From: Microbacterium sp. Root53
GTDB taxonomy: Bacteria > Actinomycetota > Actinomycetes > Actinomycetales > Microbacteriaceae
Length of the DNA stretch: 64,000 nucleotides
Direction of reading: 5' to 3'
NCBI RefSeq assembly: GCF_001426925.1
Contig: NZ_LMFR01000001.1
Coordinates: 318,576 to 382,575 of the forward strand
The translations under genes were made by a program, and so were the position numbers. This document shows, piece after piece, positions 1 through 8,851 of this stretch (its first letter is position 1; each line of letters opens with the position of its first letter). Under the pieces are notes generated by a model, which worked only from the letters and a program-made list of their open reading frames with translations, was not told where the DNA came from and did not search any database.

Positions 1-1
1 C

Positions 2-484
2 ATGGACGGGATCGAGGCCACGCGCGCGCTGCTCGCGCAGGTCGACGCCAACGTCGCCGCCATGACGAGCATCGCGGACCTCGGGACGGTGAGGCGCATG
101 TTCGAGGCCGGTGCGTACGGCTACATCCTGAAGGACACGGATCCCGGCGACATGGCGCGGGCCGTGCTGACGGTCGCCCGCGGCGACGCGTTCCTGGCGC
201 CGCAGCACACGCGCCAGATCGTGGTGCAGCTCGCCGCCGACTCCGGGGCGGAGGCCCGCCGCGAGGCCGCGGCCCTCTTCTCCGCGCTCACCGAGCGCGA
301 GCGCGAAGCCGCCCGGCTGATCGCGACCGGCGCGAGCGACGACGAGATCGCCCGCGCGATGCACCTGGGCGTCTCGACCGTGAAGACCCACGTGCAGCAG
401 GCCCGGATCAAGCTCGGCGCCCGGAACCGCACCCAGGTGGCCGTTCTCGTCGAGCGCGCAGGAGAGACGCCCGCGGGCGTCTGA
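2..484 (+). CDS. LuxR/NarL-family response regulator, C-terminal part
   Basis: Only the 3' part lies in the window; the first in-frame codons read MDGIEATR, the usual segment just after the phospho-acceptor Asp of a receiver domain, so about 55 N-terminal residues are missing. The segment GAYGYILKD is the conserved end of the receiver with its switch Lys. From about residue 92 a LuxR-type HTH follows (LTEREREAARLIATGASDDEIA...STVKTHVQ). It should act as the DNA-binding output of a two-component system whose sensor kinase is probably further upstream. The target is unknown. Confidence 0.9.
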   Translation: MDGIEATRALLAQVDANVAAMTSIADLGTVRRMFEAGAYGYILKDTDPGDMARAVLTVARGDAFLAPQHTRQIVVQLAADSGAEARREAAALFSALTEREREAARLIATGASDDEIARAMHLGVSTVKTHVQQARIKLGARNRTQVAVLVERAGETPAGV

Positions 485-536
485 CTCGCCCGGCGGCCGC
501 GCCGCCCGGATCGGCCGCCCGTGGTTGCATGGACGC

Positions 537-1595
537 GTGAGATCACCCGAGCGCCGGCGCCAGGACGCCCACGCGATCTGGGCCGCCTGGCTCGGCTTCG
601 CGGCGGGCACAGTGCTCGGCACGATCCTGCTGTGGGGTCTCGCGCGGCCGTTGGCCGGCGACGGGTCGATCGGCCTGCCGGCCGCCGCCGTGACCGCGGG
701 CGTCGCGGTGGCCGCGTTCGCGGCAGGCACCCGGATGCACCGCGCAGCGGACACGGCCGGGATGCCGCCGTGGCAGGCGGCGGTCTCGCGGATCTCGGAC
801 GCGGCGGTCGCGCTCGCCCTCGGAGGGGTGTGCGGGCTGGCGGTGCTCTGCGCGGGCGAGGTCCTCGCGATCGGCCTGCACGGCCTCGACGTGCCGCCGC
901 TCGGCGGCGGACTCCTGACCGGCGTCGCGTCGGCCGCGGCGGCGGGATCGGCGTTCGGGCTGGGCGCGCGCCTGCGCACGGACGACCTCGTCACGCTGCT
1001 GTTCGCGTTCCTCATCACCGGGACGCTGTTCGCGATGCTGACCGCGACCGATCCGCGGTGGTGGGAGCGGAACTTCTCGCAGCTCGGGATCGGCGACGGC
1101 GGCTGGGCGTTCAACGGCACGCTCGTCGTCGGCGGGCTGCTGCTCGCGACGGTCGGGGCGTACGTCGGCCGCGACCTGCATCGCATCCTCGGCGACGCGG
1201 CGCTGTTCCGGATCGGCGTCGTGGTCGTCCTGTTCGCCGCGACCGGCGCGGCTCTGGCCGGCGTGGGCCTGCTGCCGGTGCATCGAGCGCCCGTCGCGCA
1301 CTTCGTGGCGGCGTTCGCCGCGCTCGCGCTGCTCGGCGCCGCGGCCGTCGTGACGGTCCTGGTCATGCCGGGCCCGCCGCCGATGCTCACCCTGACGACC
1401 ATCGGCGTCGCCGCGGGGCTCGTGCTCGCGGTGCTGCTGTGGCGGCCGCTCGCGATCTACTCGGCGACCGCGCTCGAGGCGGTCGCGGTGGGTCTGGGCT
1501 TCGTGTGGCTCACGACGCTCATGCGCACGCTCGCGGCCCTCGCCCCCGACGAGCCGCGTCCGTCCGCCCGACCCCGGCTGCGCGCCGGGCGCTGA
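537..1595 (+). CDS. DUF998-like multi-pass membrane protein
   Basis: About 352 residues with eight or more hydrophobic segments. The internal signature NFSQLGIGDGGWAFNGTL followed by a GLLLATVGAYVG helix is what I associate with DUF998-type integral membrane proteins of unknown function. I chose GTG 537 over TTG 525 because a -10-like TTGCAT ends exactly 6 nt before it, matching the leaderless pattern of many genes in this window. The C-terminus is a short Arg/Pro-rich cytoplasmic tail. It does not overlap its neighbours; function is not known. Confidence 0.75.
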   Translation: MRSPERRRQDAHAIWAAWLGFAAGTVLGTILLWGLARPLAGDGSIGLPAAAVTAGVAVAAFAAGTRMHRAADTAGMPPWQAAVSRISDAAVALALGGVCGLAVLCAGEVLAIGLHGLDVPPLGGGLLTGVASAAAAGSAFGLGARLRTDDLVTLLFAFLITGTLFAMLTATDPRWWERNFSQLGIGDGGWAFNGTLVVGGLLLATVGAYVGRDLHRILGDAALFRIGVVVVLFAATGAALAGVGLLPVHRAPVAHFVAAFAALALLGAAAVVTVLVMPGPPPMLTLTTIGVAAGLVLAVLLWRPLAIYSATALEAVAVGLGFVWLTTLMRTLAALAPDEPRPSARPRLRAGR

Positions 1596-1615
1596 TCCCA
1601 GGTCTCTCCCGCGAC

Positions 1616-2884
1616 CTACTCCGCGACGCGGGCGGCGATGTCGGTGCGGTGGTGGCCGCCCTCGAGGCCGATGTGCGACAGCGCCTCGTACGCCCGCTCG
1701 CGGGCCGTGCGGAAGTCCGGCGCGGTCGCCACGACGTTGAGCACCCGTCCGCCGGTGGCGACCAGGCCGCCGTCGGCCTCGGCGGTCGCGGCGTGCGCGA
1801 TGTGCACCCCGTCCACGGCCTCCGCCTCGTCGAGCCCCGTGAGGGGACGCCCCGTCACGGGCTTCTCGGGGTAGCCCTCGCTCGCGAGCACGACCGTGAC
1901 CGCCACGTCGTCGGAGAACACCGGCTGCGGCTCGTCCTCGAGCGTGCCGGTCGCGGCCGCGAGCAGCAGGCGCGAGAGCGGCGTCACGAGGCGCGGCAGC
2001 ACGACCTGCGTCTCGGGGTCGCCGAAGCGCGCGTTGAACTCGATCACGCGCACGCCGGCGTCGGTCAGGATGAGGCCCGCGTACAGCAGGCCGATGAAGG
2101 GCGTGCCCTCCTCGTCCAGGCGCCGGATGACCGGGAGCGCCACGGTCTCGGTGACGTGCGCCACGAACTCCGCCTCGCCGCCGAAGCGCTCCGCGAGCCA
2201 CGGCAGGGGCGAGTACGCCCCCATGCCGCCGGTGTTCGGGCCGGCGTCCCCGTCGAGGGCGCGCTTGAAGTCCTGCGCGGGGCTGAGCGCCCGCACGGTG
2301 TCGCCGTCGCTCAGGAAGAAGAGCGAGACCTCGGGTCCCGAGAGGAACTCCTCGATCAGCACGGGCCCGCCGGGCAGATAGGTCTCGGCGTGCTCGATCG
2401 CCGCCGCACGGTCCTCCGTCACGATGACGCCCTTGCCCGCCGCCAGACCGTCGGCCTTGACGACGTACGGCGCGCCGAACTCATCCAGGGCGGCGGCGAC
2501 CTCGTCGACCGTGCGCGCATGCGTCGCGCGGCCCGTCGGCACGCCGGCGGCGGCCATGATCCGCTTGGCGAACGCCTTCGACCCCTCCATCTGGGCGGCC
2601 GCGCGGCCCGGGCCGAAGACCGGGATGCCGCGTTCGCGCAGCTCGTCGGCGACGCCGGCGATCAGCGGGGCCTCGGGACCGACGACCACGAGGTCCACCG
2701 CGTGGTCGATCGCGAACGCGGCGACCGCGCTCGGGTCGAGCATGTCCACCTCGACCAGCGCGGCGTCGCGCGCGATGCCGGCGTTGCCGGGCGCCGCGAG
2801 CAGCTCGTGGCCGGCCTCCTCCGAGCGGAGGGCGAGGACGATGGCGTGCTCGCGCGCGCCGGAACCGAGGACGAGGATTCTCAC
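1616..2884 (-). CDS. purD: Phosphoribosylamine-glycine ligase
   Basis: 422 residues, the normal PurD length. It catalyses the ATP-dependent joining of glycine to phosphoribosylamine, step two of purine synthesis. The N-terminal nucleotide loop GSGAREHAI sits at residues 7-15, the ATP-grasp signature ADGLAAGKG near 144-152, and the metal/ATP motif NARFGDPET near 283. The start is GTG at 2884, placed 6 nt after a reverse-strand TAGGCT, so it is probably leaderless. It lies 3 kb from purM and purF on the opposite strand, so the purine genes are not one operon here. Confidence 0.97.
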   Translation of the reverse strand: MRILVLGSGAREHAIVLALRSEEAGHELLAAPGNAGIARDAALVEVDMLDPSAVAAFAIDHAVDLVVVGPEAPLIAGVADELRERGIPVFGPGRAAAQMEGSKAFAKRIMAAAGVPTGRATHARTVDEVAAALDEFGAPYVVKADGLAAGKGVIVTEDRAAAIEHAETYLPGGPVLIEEFLSGPEVSLFFLSDGDTVRALSPAQDFKRALDGDAGPNTGGMGAYSPLPWLAERFGGEAEFVAHVTETVALPVIRRLDEEGTPFIGLLYAGLILTDAGVRVIEFNARFGDPETQVVLPRLVTPLSRLLLAAATGTLEDEPQPVFSDDVAVTVVLASEGYPEKPVTGRPLTGLDEAEAVDGVHIAHAATAEADGGLVATGGRVLNVVATAPDFRTARERAYEALSHIGLEGGHHRTDIAARVAE

Positions 2885-2896
2885 CCGTCCAGCCTA
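2885..2896 (-). promoter_or_regulatory. Leaderless -10 of purD
   Basis: On the reverse strand TAGGCT occupies 2896-2891 and is followed by 6 nt and then the GTG start of purD, leaving no room for a ribosome binding site. Confidence 0.7.
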
Positions 2897-2971
2897 TCGA
2901 CCGCCGATCCCGCGCCATACCGGCCGGGCGGCACCCCGGCAAGCCACCTGGCGCGGAGCACGTCGCCGCCG

Positions 2972-2983
2972 TACCGTCGGAGC
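2972..2983 (+). promoter_or_regulatory. Leaderless -10 of the small lipoprotein gene
   Basis: TACCGT (2972-2977) plus 6 nt precede GTG 2984. This decides the start against several upstream in-frame alternatives. Confidence 0.55.
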
Positions 2984-3478
2984 GTGGACGGCACGCGGCG
3001 GATCATCGCCGCGCTCGCCGCGATCGCGCTCGCCGGGGCGATCGGAGGCTGCGCGGCCGACATCCCCGTCGATCCGGACGGCACGTACGACCGGGTCGCG
3101 GGCGGCGAGCTGCGCGTCGGCGCGTCCCCAGACGGGGAACTCGTCACCGTGGACGGCGCGACATCCGGCGCGGAGAGGGTCGACGGCGTCCTCGTGGATC
3201 TCGTCGAGGACTTCGCCGAGAGCATCGACGCCGACGTGACCTGGACGGTCGGCAGCGAGGAGAGCCTCGTCGTCGCGATCGAGGAGGGGAGCCTCGACCT
3301 CGCGATCGGGGGCATGACCGACCAGACGCCGTGGGCGGACCGCGTCGGCGTCACGCGCGGCTTCGCCGAGCTGCCCGGCGTCGAGCGCGAGCACCCGGTC
3401 GTGATGCTCGCCCCGCTGGGCGAGAACCGCTTCATCGGCGAGCTCGAGCGCTTCCTGGACGAGCGGAGCGCAGGATGA
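2984..3478 (+). CDS. Small lipoprotein with a partial family-3 solute-binding lobe
   Basis: 164 residues. An N-terminal signal peptide ends in the lipobox IGGC (Cys near 22), so the mature protein should be lipid-anchored outside the membrane. The body (GVLVDLVEDFAESIDADVTW, then ESLVVAIEEGSLDLAIGGMT and the RVGVTRGF strand) matches the first lobe of amino-acid-type binding proteins (SBP_bac_3), but the second lobe is absent; full-length proteins are about 250-280 residues. It is translationally coupled to the next gene through an ATGA overlap, which suggests it works with that cation transporter rather than with an ABC permease. No permease genes are adjacent. Confidence 0.8.
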   Translation: MDGTRRIIAALAAIALAGAIGGCAADIPVDPDGTYDRVAGGELRVGASPDGELVTVDGATSGAERVDGVLVDLVEDFAESIDADVTWTVGSEESLVVAIEEGSLDLAIGGMTDQTPWADRVGVTRGFAELPGVEREHPVVMLAPLGENRFIGELERFLDERSAG

Positions 3479-4473
3479 AGCCCCGCTTCGGCCGCACCGA
3501 CCTGCCGCGCGAGCAGGCCGAGGCGATGCGCAAGGCGGTCGGCATCGAGGTCTTCACGATCTGCTACACCACGGTCACGATCGTCCTGATCGCCCTCGTC
3601 GTCGGCAGCTCGCAGGCCATGCGCACCGCCTGGATCGAGGACATGCTGTCGCTGCTGCCGCAGATCGCGTTCCTCGCGGCGCTGTTCTTCACCCGTCGCC
3701 GGCCCTCCCGGTCGTTCCCGTTCGGTCTGCACCGCGCCATGGGAGTCGGCCACCTCGTCGCGGGGATCGCGCTGCTGATCGTCGGCGCGAACCTCGCGGT
3801 GGAGGCGGTCCTGGGGTTCGCGCGGTCCGAGCATCCGACGATCGGCACCGTGAAGCTGTTCGGCACGACCATCTGGCAGGGGTGGCTCATGATCGGCGTG
3901 ATGGCGCTGATCGTGATCGCGCCGCCGTTCTACGGCCGCTACAAGGCGAAGCTCGCCCGTCCGCTGCACAACAAGCTGCTGCACGCCGACGCCGACATGG
4001 CGAAGGCCGACTGGCAGACCAACGCCGCCTCGATCGTCGGCGTGGGCGGCGTCGGCCTCGGCATCTGGTGGTTGGACTACGCCGCGGCCCTGTTCATCTC
4101 CCTCGGGATCCTCTGGGACGGCTGGCGGAACACCGTCACCGCGGTCGAGGACCTGATCGACAAGCGGGTCACGACGTACGACGACCGCGCGGTCCATCCG
4201 CTCGTCGGCGACGTGCTGCGCGTGCTGCGGTCCACGCGCTGGGTCGAGGACGCGGGCGTGCGGGTGAGGGATCTCGGCCAGGTGCTCCACGTGGAGGCGT
4301 TCGTGGTGCCCCGCCGGGGCTTCCTCGGCGCCGGACGGATCGACCTCGCGGCGCTCGGGCGGCTTCAGCGGCGGATCATCGCGCTGGACTGGAAGATGCA
4401 GGACGTCGTCGTGATCCCGGTCGAGCGCCTCCCCGAGGAGGCGACCACCCGTCCGCCGGACGCGGGCTCGTAG
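3475..4473 (+). CDS. Cation diffusion facilitator family transporter
   Basis: 332 residues with about six predicted transmembrane helices and a C-terminal cytoplasmic domain (from about residue 225), the plan of CDF-family metal/proton antiporters. The stretch RRRPSRSFPFGLHRAMGVGHL is the family's FG-H-R loop between helices 2 and 3. The usual helix 2 and helix 5 metal-site pattern HxxxD is not plain: helix 5 reads ADMAKADWQTN, with Met where His is expected, and helix 2 reads TAWIEDMLS. The substrate may therefore differ from zinc. Start ATG 3475 overlaps the lipoprotein stop by 4 nt. Confidence 0.85.
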   Translation: MKPRFGRTDLPREQAEAMRKAVGIEVFTICYTTVTIVLIALVVGSSQAMRTAWIEDMLSLLPQIAFLAALFFTRRRPSRSFPFGLHRAMGVGHLVAGIALLIVGANLAVEAVLGFARSEHPTIGTVKLFGTTIWQGWLMIGVMALIVIAPPFYGRYKAKLARPLHNKLLHADADMAKADWQTNAASIVGVGGVGLGIWWLDYAAALFISLGILWDGWRNTVTAVEDLIDKRVTTYDDRAVHPLVGDVLRVLRSTRWVEDAGVRVRDLGQVLHVEAFVVPRRGFLGAGRIDLAALGRLQRRIIALDWKMQDVVVIPVERLPEEATTRPPDAGS

Positions 4474-4482
4474 GCTGAGGGG
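4471..4482 (+). promoter_or_regulatory. Leaderless -10 of the sterol-carrier-like gene
   Basis: TAGGCT (4471-4476) overlaps the stop of the CDF gene and is followed by 6 nt and ATG 4483. Confidence 0.65.
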
Positions 4483-4854
4483 ATGGCCCTCCGCAGGATC
4501 GACACCGGCGACGGGCGCGACGCGCTCGCCGCGGTCACGGCCGCCGCCGAGGCGGGGGCGAGACCCCCGCGCACCGCCCACGCGACGGCCGTGCGGTACC
4601 TGCTGCAGCTGCTGGCCGAGAAGGCGCCCGGCAACAGCGTGGAGGTGCGCGTGCCGCCCTTCGGCGCCGCGCAGGTCGTCCAGGGGCCGCGGCACACGCG
4701 CGGCACACCGCCGAACGTCGTCGAGATGGATCCGCCGACCTGGATCGCGCTCGCGACCGGGAGCCTGTCCTGGGCGGACGCCGTCGCGGCGGGGCGCGTG
4801 CATGCCTCGGGGGTCCGCGCGGACCTCTCTCCCCTGCTTCCGCTGCGGCCCTGA
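4483..4854 (+). CDS. Sterol carrier family (SCP2/MDMPI C-terminal-like) protein
   Basis: 123 residues, probably cytoplasmic. The segments [36 protein letters not shown] and [24 protein letters not shown] follow the pattern of short actinobacterial sterol-carrier-family proteins, related to the C-terminal domain of mycothiol-dependent maleylpyruvate isomerase-like proteins. That fold binds a small hydrophobic or thiol ligand; the ligand here is unknown. It starts 9 nt after the CDF gene but has its own leaderless promoter signal. Confidence 0.7.
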   Translation: MALRRIDTGDGRDALAAVTAAAEAGARPPRTAHATAVRYLLQLLAEKAPGNSVEVRVPPFGAAQVVQGPRHTRGTPPNVVEMDPPTWIALATGSLSWADAVAAGRVHASGVRADLSPLLPLRP

Positions 4855-4926
4855 CGGGCGCGCTCGGGGCGTCCGGAGTGGAGCGTTCGCGGGGCGGACG
4901 CACGACCCGTATTCAGGAACCGGTGG

Positions 4927-4939
4927 AACAATCGAGGTC
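4927..4939 (+). promoter_or_regulatory. Leaderless -10 of the two-helix membrane protein
   Basis: AACAAT (4927-4932) ends 7 nt before ATG 4940. Confidence 0.5.
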
Positions 4940-5269
4940 ATGCCCTCGCGCCCCGATTCCCCCCAAGATCCGGTCGTCGCCGAGCAGGTCTCGGTGCGAC
5001 GCTCGCCGCGGTACGGCGTGTTCGCGGCCCTGGGTGCGGGGCTGGGGGTCGTGGTCGCGATGATCCTGTCGACCGCGTTCGACGGCACCAGCCAGCCGAG
5101 CCCGTTCACCGAGGTCGTCTACTCGCCGTCGCAGGCCTTCGGATTCATCCTGCTGTGGTGCGTGCCCGCGGGCATCCTGCTGGCGATGATCGTGGCGCTC
5201 ATCCTGGAGCGCACGCTCGGCCGCCGCACGCGCCGCGTCTCGGTCGTCCACGAGACCGTCGCCGACTGA
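4940..5269 (+). CDS. Small two-helix membrane protein
   Basis: 109 residues with two clear membrane helices (about residues 30-48 and 70-95) separated by a short loop rich in Pro and Ser, and a basic C-terminal cytoplasmic end containing RRTRR. Similar actinobacterial proteins are sometimes named after potassium uptake (Trk), but nothing here supports ion transport. Function unknown. Confidence 0.7.
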   Translation: MPSRPDSPQDPVVAEQVSVRRSPRYGVFAALGAGLGVVVAMILSTAFDGTSQPSPFTEVVYSPSQAFGFILLWCVPAGILLAMIVALILERTLGRRTRRVSVVHETVAD

Positions 5270-5281
5270 CGTCGGGGCGCC

Positions 5282-5851
5282 TCAGGCGATCTCGCGCAGG
5301 ATCGGCTGCATCGCCGAGTCGAACGCTGCGACGTCGCCGCGCAGACTGTCCGACACGGCGACCGTGAGGGAGCCGATCCACCAGATGCCGCGCTGCGAGA
5401 GCGGCAGCACCTGCACGTCGAGCCGGAAGTCGTGCGCGCGGCGGCCCGCCCTCCGCTCGAACTCCACGACGGCGCCCGCGTACCCGCGGTAGGAGCGCCG
5501 CATGCGGTCGTATCGGACGGCGGCGTCCTGCGCGTACGCGAGCGCCTCCGCGCCGTGGGGCGCCGCCGCGTCGCGGAGGGCGTCGGCGTAGGCGGGCAGC
5601 GCGACGTGCGTCCCGAAGCCGTCCAGCAGCTCGAGCGGCACGGGGGAGGGGTTCGCCTCCGGCTCGACCGTCATGTCCCAGTAGCGGCGCCACAGCCGCT
5701 CGACCGCGTCGTCGGCCTCGCCCACGCGCTCGACGCCGCGCAGGTGCGGCAGCTCGTCCGGATGCCGCACCCCGAGCGCCTGGCGCAGATACAGCGCCAC
5801 GAGCACCGACGGACTGCAGTCCTCGCGGACGTGCCAGCCGGGGTCGGTCAT
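5282..5851 (-). CDS. Conserved hypothetical protein
   Basis: 189 residues, no signal peptide or membrane helix, rich in Arg, Asp and Ala. I do not recognise a catalytic motif. A Met codon 9 nt upstream (5860) is also in frame, but a reverse-strand GATAAT ends 7 nt before the inner ATG at 5851, so the inner start MTDPGWHV is preferred. It converges on the membrane protein gene with only 12 nt between the stops, and is transcribed divergently from purM. Confidence 0.7.
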   Translation of the reverse strand: MTDPGWHVREDCSPSVLVALYLRQALGVRHPDELPHLRGVERVGEADDAVERLWRRYWDMTVEPEANPSPVPLELLDGFGTHVALPAYADALRDAAAPHGAEALAYAQDAAVRYDRMRRSYRGYAGAVVEFERRAGRRAHDFRLDVQVLPLSQRGIWWIGSLTVAVSDSLRGDVAAFDSAMQPILREIA

Positions 5852-5864
5852 ATGGCTCATTATC
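5852..5864 (-). promoter_or_regulatory. Leaderless -10 of the conserved hypothetical gene
   Basis: GATAAT at 5864-5859 on the reverse strand, then 7 nt, then ATG 5851. The upstream in-frame ATG lies inside this promoter and is therefore unlikely to be used. Confidence 0.55.
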
Positions 5865-5921
5865 GCCCGGTGTGCGGCCTCGGCGCCCCCTCACGCCGCC
5901 TTTCGCCCAGGTTGCGGCCGG

Positions 5922-5933
5922 TAGGCTGGGGGT
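5922..5933 (+). promoter_or_regulatory. Leaderless -10 of purM
   Basis: TAGGCT (5922-5927), 6 nt, then GTG 5934. Confidence 0.7.
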
Positions 5934-7079
5934 GTGGTCCCCGAACCCACCGAAACCCATACCCCCCGCCCCTCCTCGACGTACGCCGAGGCCGGTGTCG
6001 ACACGGCCGCCGGCGACCTCGCCGTCGAGCTGATGAAGTCGTCGGTCAAGGCCACGCACGGCCCCGAGGTCCTCGGAGGCGTCGGCGGCTTCGCCGGGCT
6101 GTTCGACGCCTCGGCGCTGCTCGGCTACGCCAAGCCGCTGCTCGCGACGAGCACCGACGGCGTCGGCACCAAGGTCGCGATCGCCCAGGCGATCGACAAG
6201 CACGACACGATCGGCCACGATCTGGTCGGCATGGTCGTGGACGACATCGTCGTCGTCGGCGCCAAGCCGCTGTTCATGACCGACTACATCGCCACGGGCA
6301 GGGTGTTCCCGCAGCGGATCGCCGACATCGTGCGCGGCATCGCCGAGGCGTGCGCGCTGACCGGCACCGCGCTGGTCGGCGGCGAGACCGCCGAGCACCC
6401 CGGCCTGCTGGGCCCGAACGACTACGACGTGGCGGGGGCCGCGACCGGCGTCGTGGAGGCCGACCGGGTGCTCGGAGCCGAGCGCGTGCGCGCGGGCGAC
6501 GCGGTCATCGCGCTGGCCTCGAGCGGCATCCACTCGAACGGCTTCTCGCTCGTCCGCCACATCGTCACGCGCGCGGGCATCTCCTACGGCGACCAGGCGG
6601 CCGACTTCGGCACGACCTGGGGCGAGGCGCTGCTCGAACCGACGCGCCTGTACACGACCCCGCTGCTCGAGCTCATCGCGAGCCTCGGCGACGGAGTCCG
6701 CTCCCTCAGCCACGTCACGGGCGGCGGCATCGCGGCGAACCTCGCGCGCGTGCTTCCGCGCGGCACGTGGGTCGACGTCGACCGCTCGACGTGGTCGCCG
6801 TCGCCCGTGTTCCGCGTGCTGAGCGACATCGCGGGGACCACGCTCGAGTCCAGCGAGGGCACCTGGAACCTCGGCATCGGGTTCCTCGCGGTCGTGGCTC
6901 CCGAGAAGGCCGCCGACGCGATCGCGCAGATCCAGGCCGCGGGCATCCCGGCCTGGCAGGTCGGCGAGGTGCGCGACGACGCCCTCCCGGACGGAGACTT
7001 CGAACAGGGCGCCAAGGGCGTCGACGGCGGCGCCGTCCGGCTCGTGGGCGCCTACGCAGACAGCACCCGCGGTCATTGA
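5934..7079 (+). CDS. purM: Phosphoribosylformylglycinamidine cyclo-ligase (AIR synthetase)
   Basis: 381 residues. It closes the imidazole ring in purine synthesis (FGAM to AIR, using ATP) in the cytoplasm. Characteristic segments are STDGVGTK near 73-80, GGETAEHPG, and the ligand loop SSGIHSNGFSLVR. An extra N-terminal stretch of about 25 Pro/Thr-rich residues precedes the core, which begins at TYAEAGVD. purF follows 27 nt downstream, so the two are likely one unit. Confidence 0.97.
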   Translation: MVPEPTETHTPRPSSTYAEAGVDTAAGDLAVELMKSSVKATHGPEVLGGVGGFAGLFDASALLGYAKPLLATSTDGVGTKVAIAQAIDKHDTIGHDLVGMVVDDIVVVGAKPLFMTDYIATGRVFPQRIADIVRGIAEACALTGTALVGGETAEHPGLLGPNDYDVAGAATGVVEADRVLGAERVRAGDAVIALASSGIHSNGFSLVRHIVTRAGISYGDQAADFGTTWGEALLEPTRLYTTPLLELIASLGDGVRSLSHVTGGGIAANLARVLPRGTWVDVDRSTWSPSPVFRVLSDIAGTTLESSEGTWNLGIGFLAVVAPEKAADAIAQIQAAGIPAWQVGEVRDDALPDGDFEQGAKGVDGGAVRLVGAYADSTRGH

Positions 7080-7106
7080 CGACAGATCGGATGAAGTAAC
7101 CACCCC

Positions 7107-8579
7107 ATGTGCGGCATCGTCGGAATGGTCGGGCGCGCCCCGGTCAACCAGGACATCTACGACGCTCTCCTCCTCCTCCAGCACCGGGGTCAGGACGCGA
7201 CGGGTATCGCCACCGCCGAACCCAACGGCGTGATGCACACCCACAAGGCGCAGGGCATGGTGCGCGAGGCGTTCCGCACCCGCGACATGCGCTCGCTGCT
7301 CGGCAACGTCGGCCTCGGCCACGTGCGCTACGCCACGAAGGGCACCGCCTCCAGCGAGGAGGAGATGCAGCCCTTCTACGTCAACTCGCCGTACGGGATC
7401 ATCCTGATCCACAACGGCAACCTCACGAACACGCGCGAGCTGACCACCGACATGGGCCAGCGCGACCGGCGGCACCTCAACTCGTCGAGCGACACTGAGC
7501 TGCTGCTCAACGTGCTCGCGAACGAGCTGCAGGCGACGACCAGCCCGGTCGACCTCGACCCCGACCGCATCTTCGAGGCGGTCTCGCGCACGCACCGGCG
7601 GATCGAGGGCGCGTACGCCGTGATCTCGATCATCGCCGGCTACGGCCTGCTCGCGTTCCGCGACCCGTTCGGCATCCGGCCCCTGATCCTGGGCCGCCGG
7701 GCGGGCGAGGACGGCAAGGACGAGTGGGTCGTCACGAGCGAGTCGCTCGTGCTCGAGAACGCGGACTACGAGATCGTGCGCGACGTCGCGCCCGGCGAGG
7801 CCGTGTTCATCACGAGCGACGGCGAGCTGTTCTCGAAGCAGTGCGCCGACGAGGCCACCCTGCTGCCGTGCTCGTTCGAGTACGTGTACCTGGCCCGCCC
7901 GGACTCCATCATGAACGGCGTCTCGGTGTACGAGTCGCGCCTGCGGATGGGTGAGAAGCTCGCCGCGACGATCGCGAAGCACGTGCCCGAGGGGCTGATC
8001 GACGTGGTCATGCCGATCCCGGACTCGTCGCGTCCCGCCGCGATGGAGGTCGCGCGCGTGCTCGGCATCGAGTACCGCGAGGGCTTCTACAAGAACCGCT
8101 ACGTCGGCCGGACGTTCATCATGCCCGGCCAGGCCGTGCGCAAGAAGAGCGTGCGCCAGAAGCTCAACGCGATGTCGAGCGAGTTCAAGGGCAAGAACGT
8201 GCTGCTCATCGACGACTCGATCGTCCGCGGCACCACCAGCAAGCAGATCGTGCAGATGGCGTACGACGCCGGCGCGAAGACCGTGACGTTCGCGTCGGCC
8301 GCGCCGCCCGTGCGGCACCCGCACGTCTACGGCATCAACATGCCCTCGCGCAAGGAGCTCGTCGCGCACGGCCGCACGATCCCCGAGGTCGCCGAGTACC
8401 TCGGCTGCGACTACCTCGTGTACCAGGAGGTCGAGGACCTGCGCGACGCGATCATCGAGAGCGCGACGGGCGAGGCGACGTTCTCGGACCTCGACATGAG
8501 CTGCTTCGACGGCCGCTACGTCACCGGCACCGTCAGCGACGAGTACCTCGCGTGGGTCGAGAGCGTCCAGAGCTCCTGA
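7107..8579 (+). CDS. purF: Amidophosphoribosyltransferase
   Basis: 490 residues. It catalyses the committed step of purine synthesis, transferring glutamine amide nitrogen to PRPP. The protein starts MCGIVGMVG, so Cys2 becomes the N-terminal nucleophile of the glutaminase domain after Met removal and no propeptide is encoded. The PRPP-binding loop VLLIDDSIVRGTTS lies near residues 367-380 of the type I phosphoribosyltransferase domain. It is the second gene after purM and is followed by a strong terminator. Confidence 0.98.
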   Translation: MCGIVGMVGRAPVNQDIYDALLLLQHRGQDATGIATAEPNGVMHTHKAQGMVREAFRTRDMRSLLGNVGLGHVRYATKGTASSEEEMQPFYVNSPYGIILIHNGNLTNTRELTTDMGQRDRRHLNSSSDTELLLNVLANELQATTSPVDLDPDRIFEAVSRTHRRIEGAYAVISIIAGYGLLAFRDPFGIRPLILGRRAGEDGKDEWVVTSESLVLENADYEIVRDVAPGEAVFITSDGELFSKQCADEATLLPCSFEYVYLARPDSIMNGVSVYESRLRMGEKLAATIAKHVPEGLIDVVMPIPDSSRPAAMEVARVLGIEYREGFYKNRYVGRTFIMPGQAVRKKSVRQKLNAMSSEFKGKNVLLIDDSIVRGTTSKQIVQMAYDAGAKTVTFASAAPPVRHPHVYGINMPSRKELVAHGRTIPEVAEYLGCDYLVYQEVEDLRDAIIESATGEATFSDLDMSCFDGRYVTGTVSDEYLAWVESVQSS

Positions 8580-8604
8580 GCTCCGCGCACACGCCCCGCA
8601 TACG

Positions 8605-8636
8605 AAGACGGCCCGGTCATCCGACCGGGCCGTCTT
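8605..8636. terminator. Intrinsic terminator between purF and DUF3073
   Basis: A perfect 14-bp inverted repeat (arms 8605-8618 and 8623-8636, loop ATCC). It begins with AA and ends with TT, so it can serve both converging genes. Confidence 0.85.
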
Positions 8637-8662
8637 GTCGTCTGCGAGACGTCGAGGGAGTG

Positions 8663-8851
8663 TCAGGCCTGCTGCGCCTGGAACTCGTCCTCGTCTTCGT
8701 CGTCGTACATGTCTGCCCACTTGTCGACATACTGATCGTCGCTCGGATGTCCGAGCTCACGCTCCAGTGCCGCATAGTCGACACTCGGGCTGAACGACTT
8801 CAGCTCGCGGGCGAGCTTGGTGTGCTTCGCCTTCTGACGGCCACGCCCCAT
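8663..8851 (-). CDS. DUF3073 family protein
   Basis: 62 residues, start MGRGRQKAKHTKLARELK, a basic N-terminus followed by a very acidic tail (YDDEDEDEF). This short actinobacterial family is widely conserved and of unknown role. The ATG is preceded on the reverse strand by a GAGGGGG ribosome site. It converges with purF across the shared terminator. Confidence 0.9.
   Translation of the reverse strand: MGRGRQKAKHTKLARELKSFSPSVDYAALERELGHPSDDQYVDKWADMYDDEDEDEFQAQQA

Noticed and set aside
521..3478. A 985-codon open frame covering the membrane protein, purD antisense and lipoprotein.
   Set aside because: High-GC shadow frame: only its last 164 codons have a signal peptide and family pattern, and purD on the other strand is clearly real.
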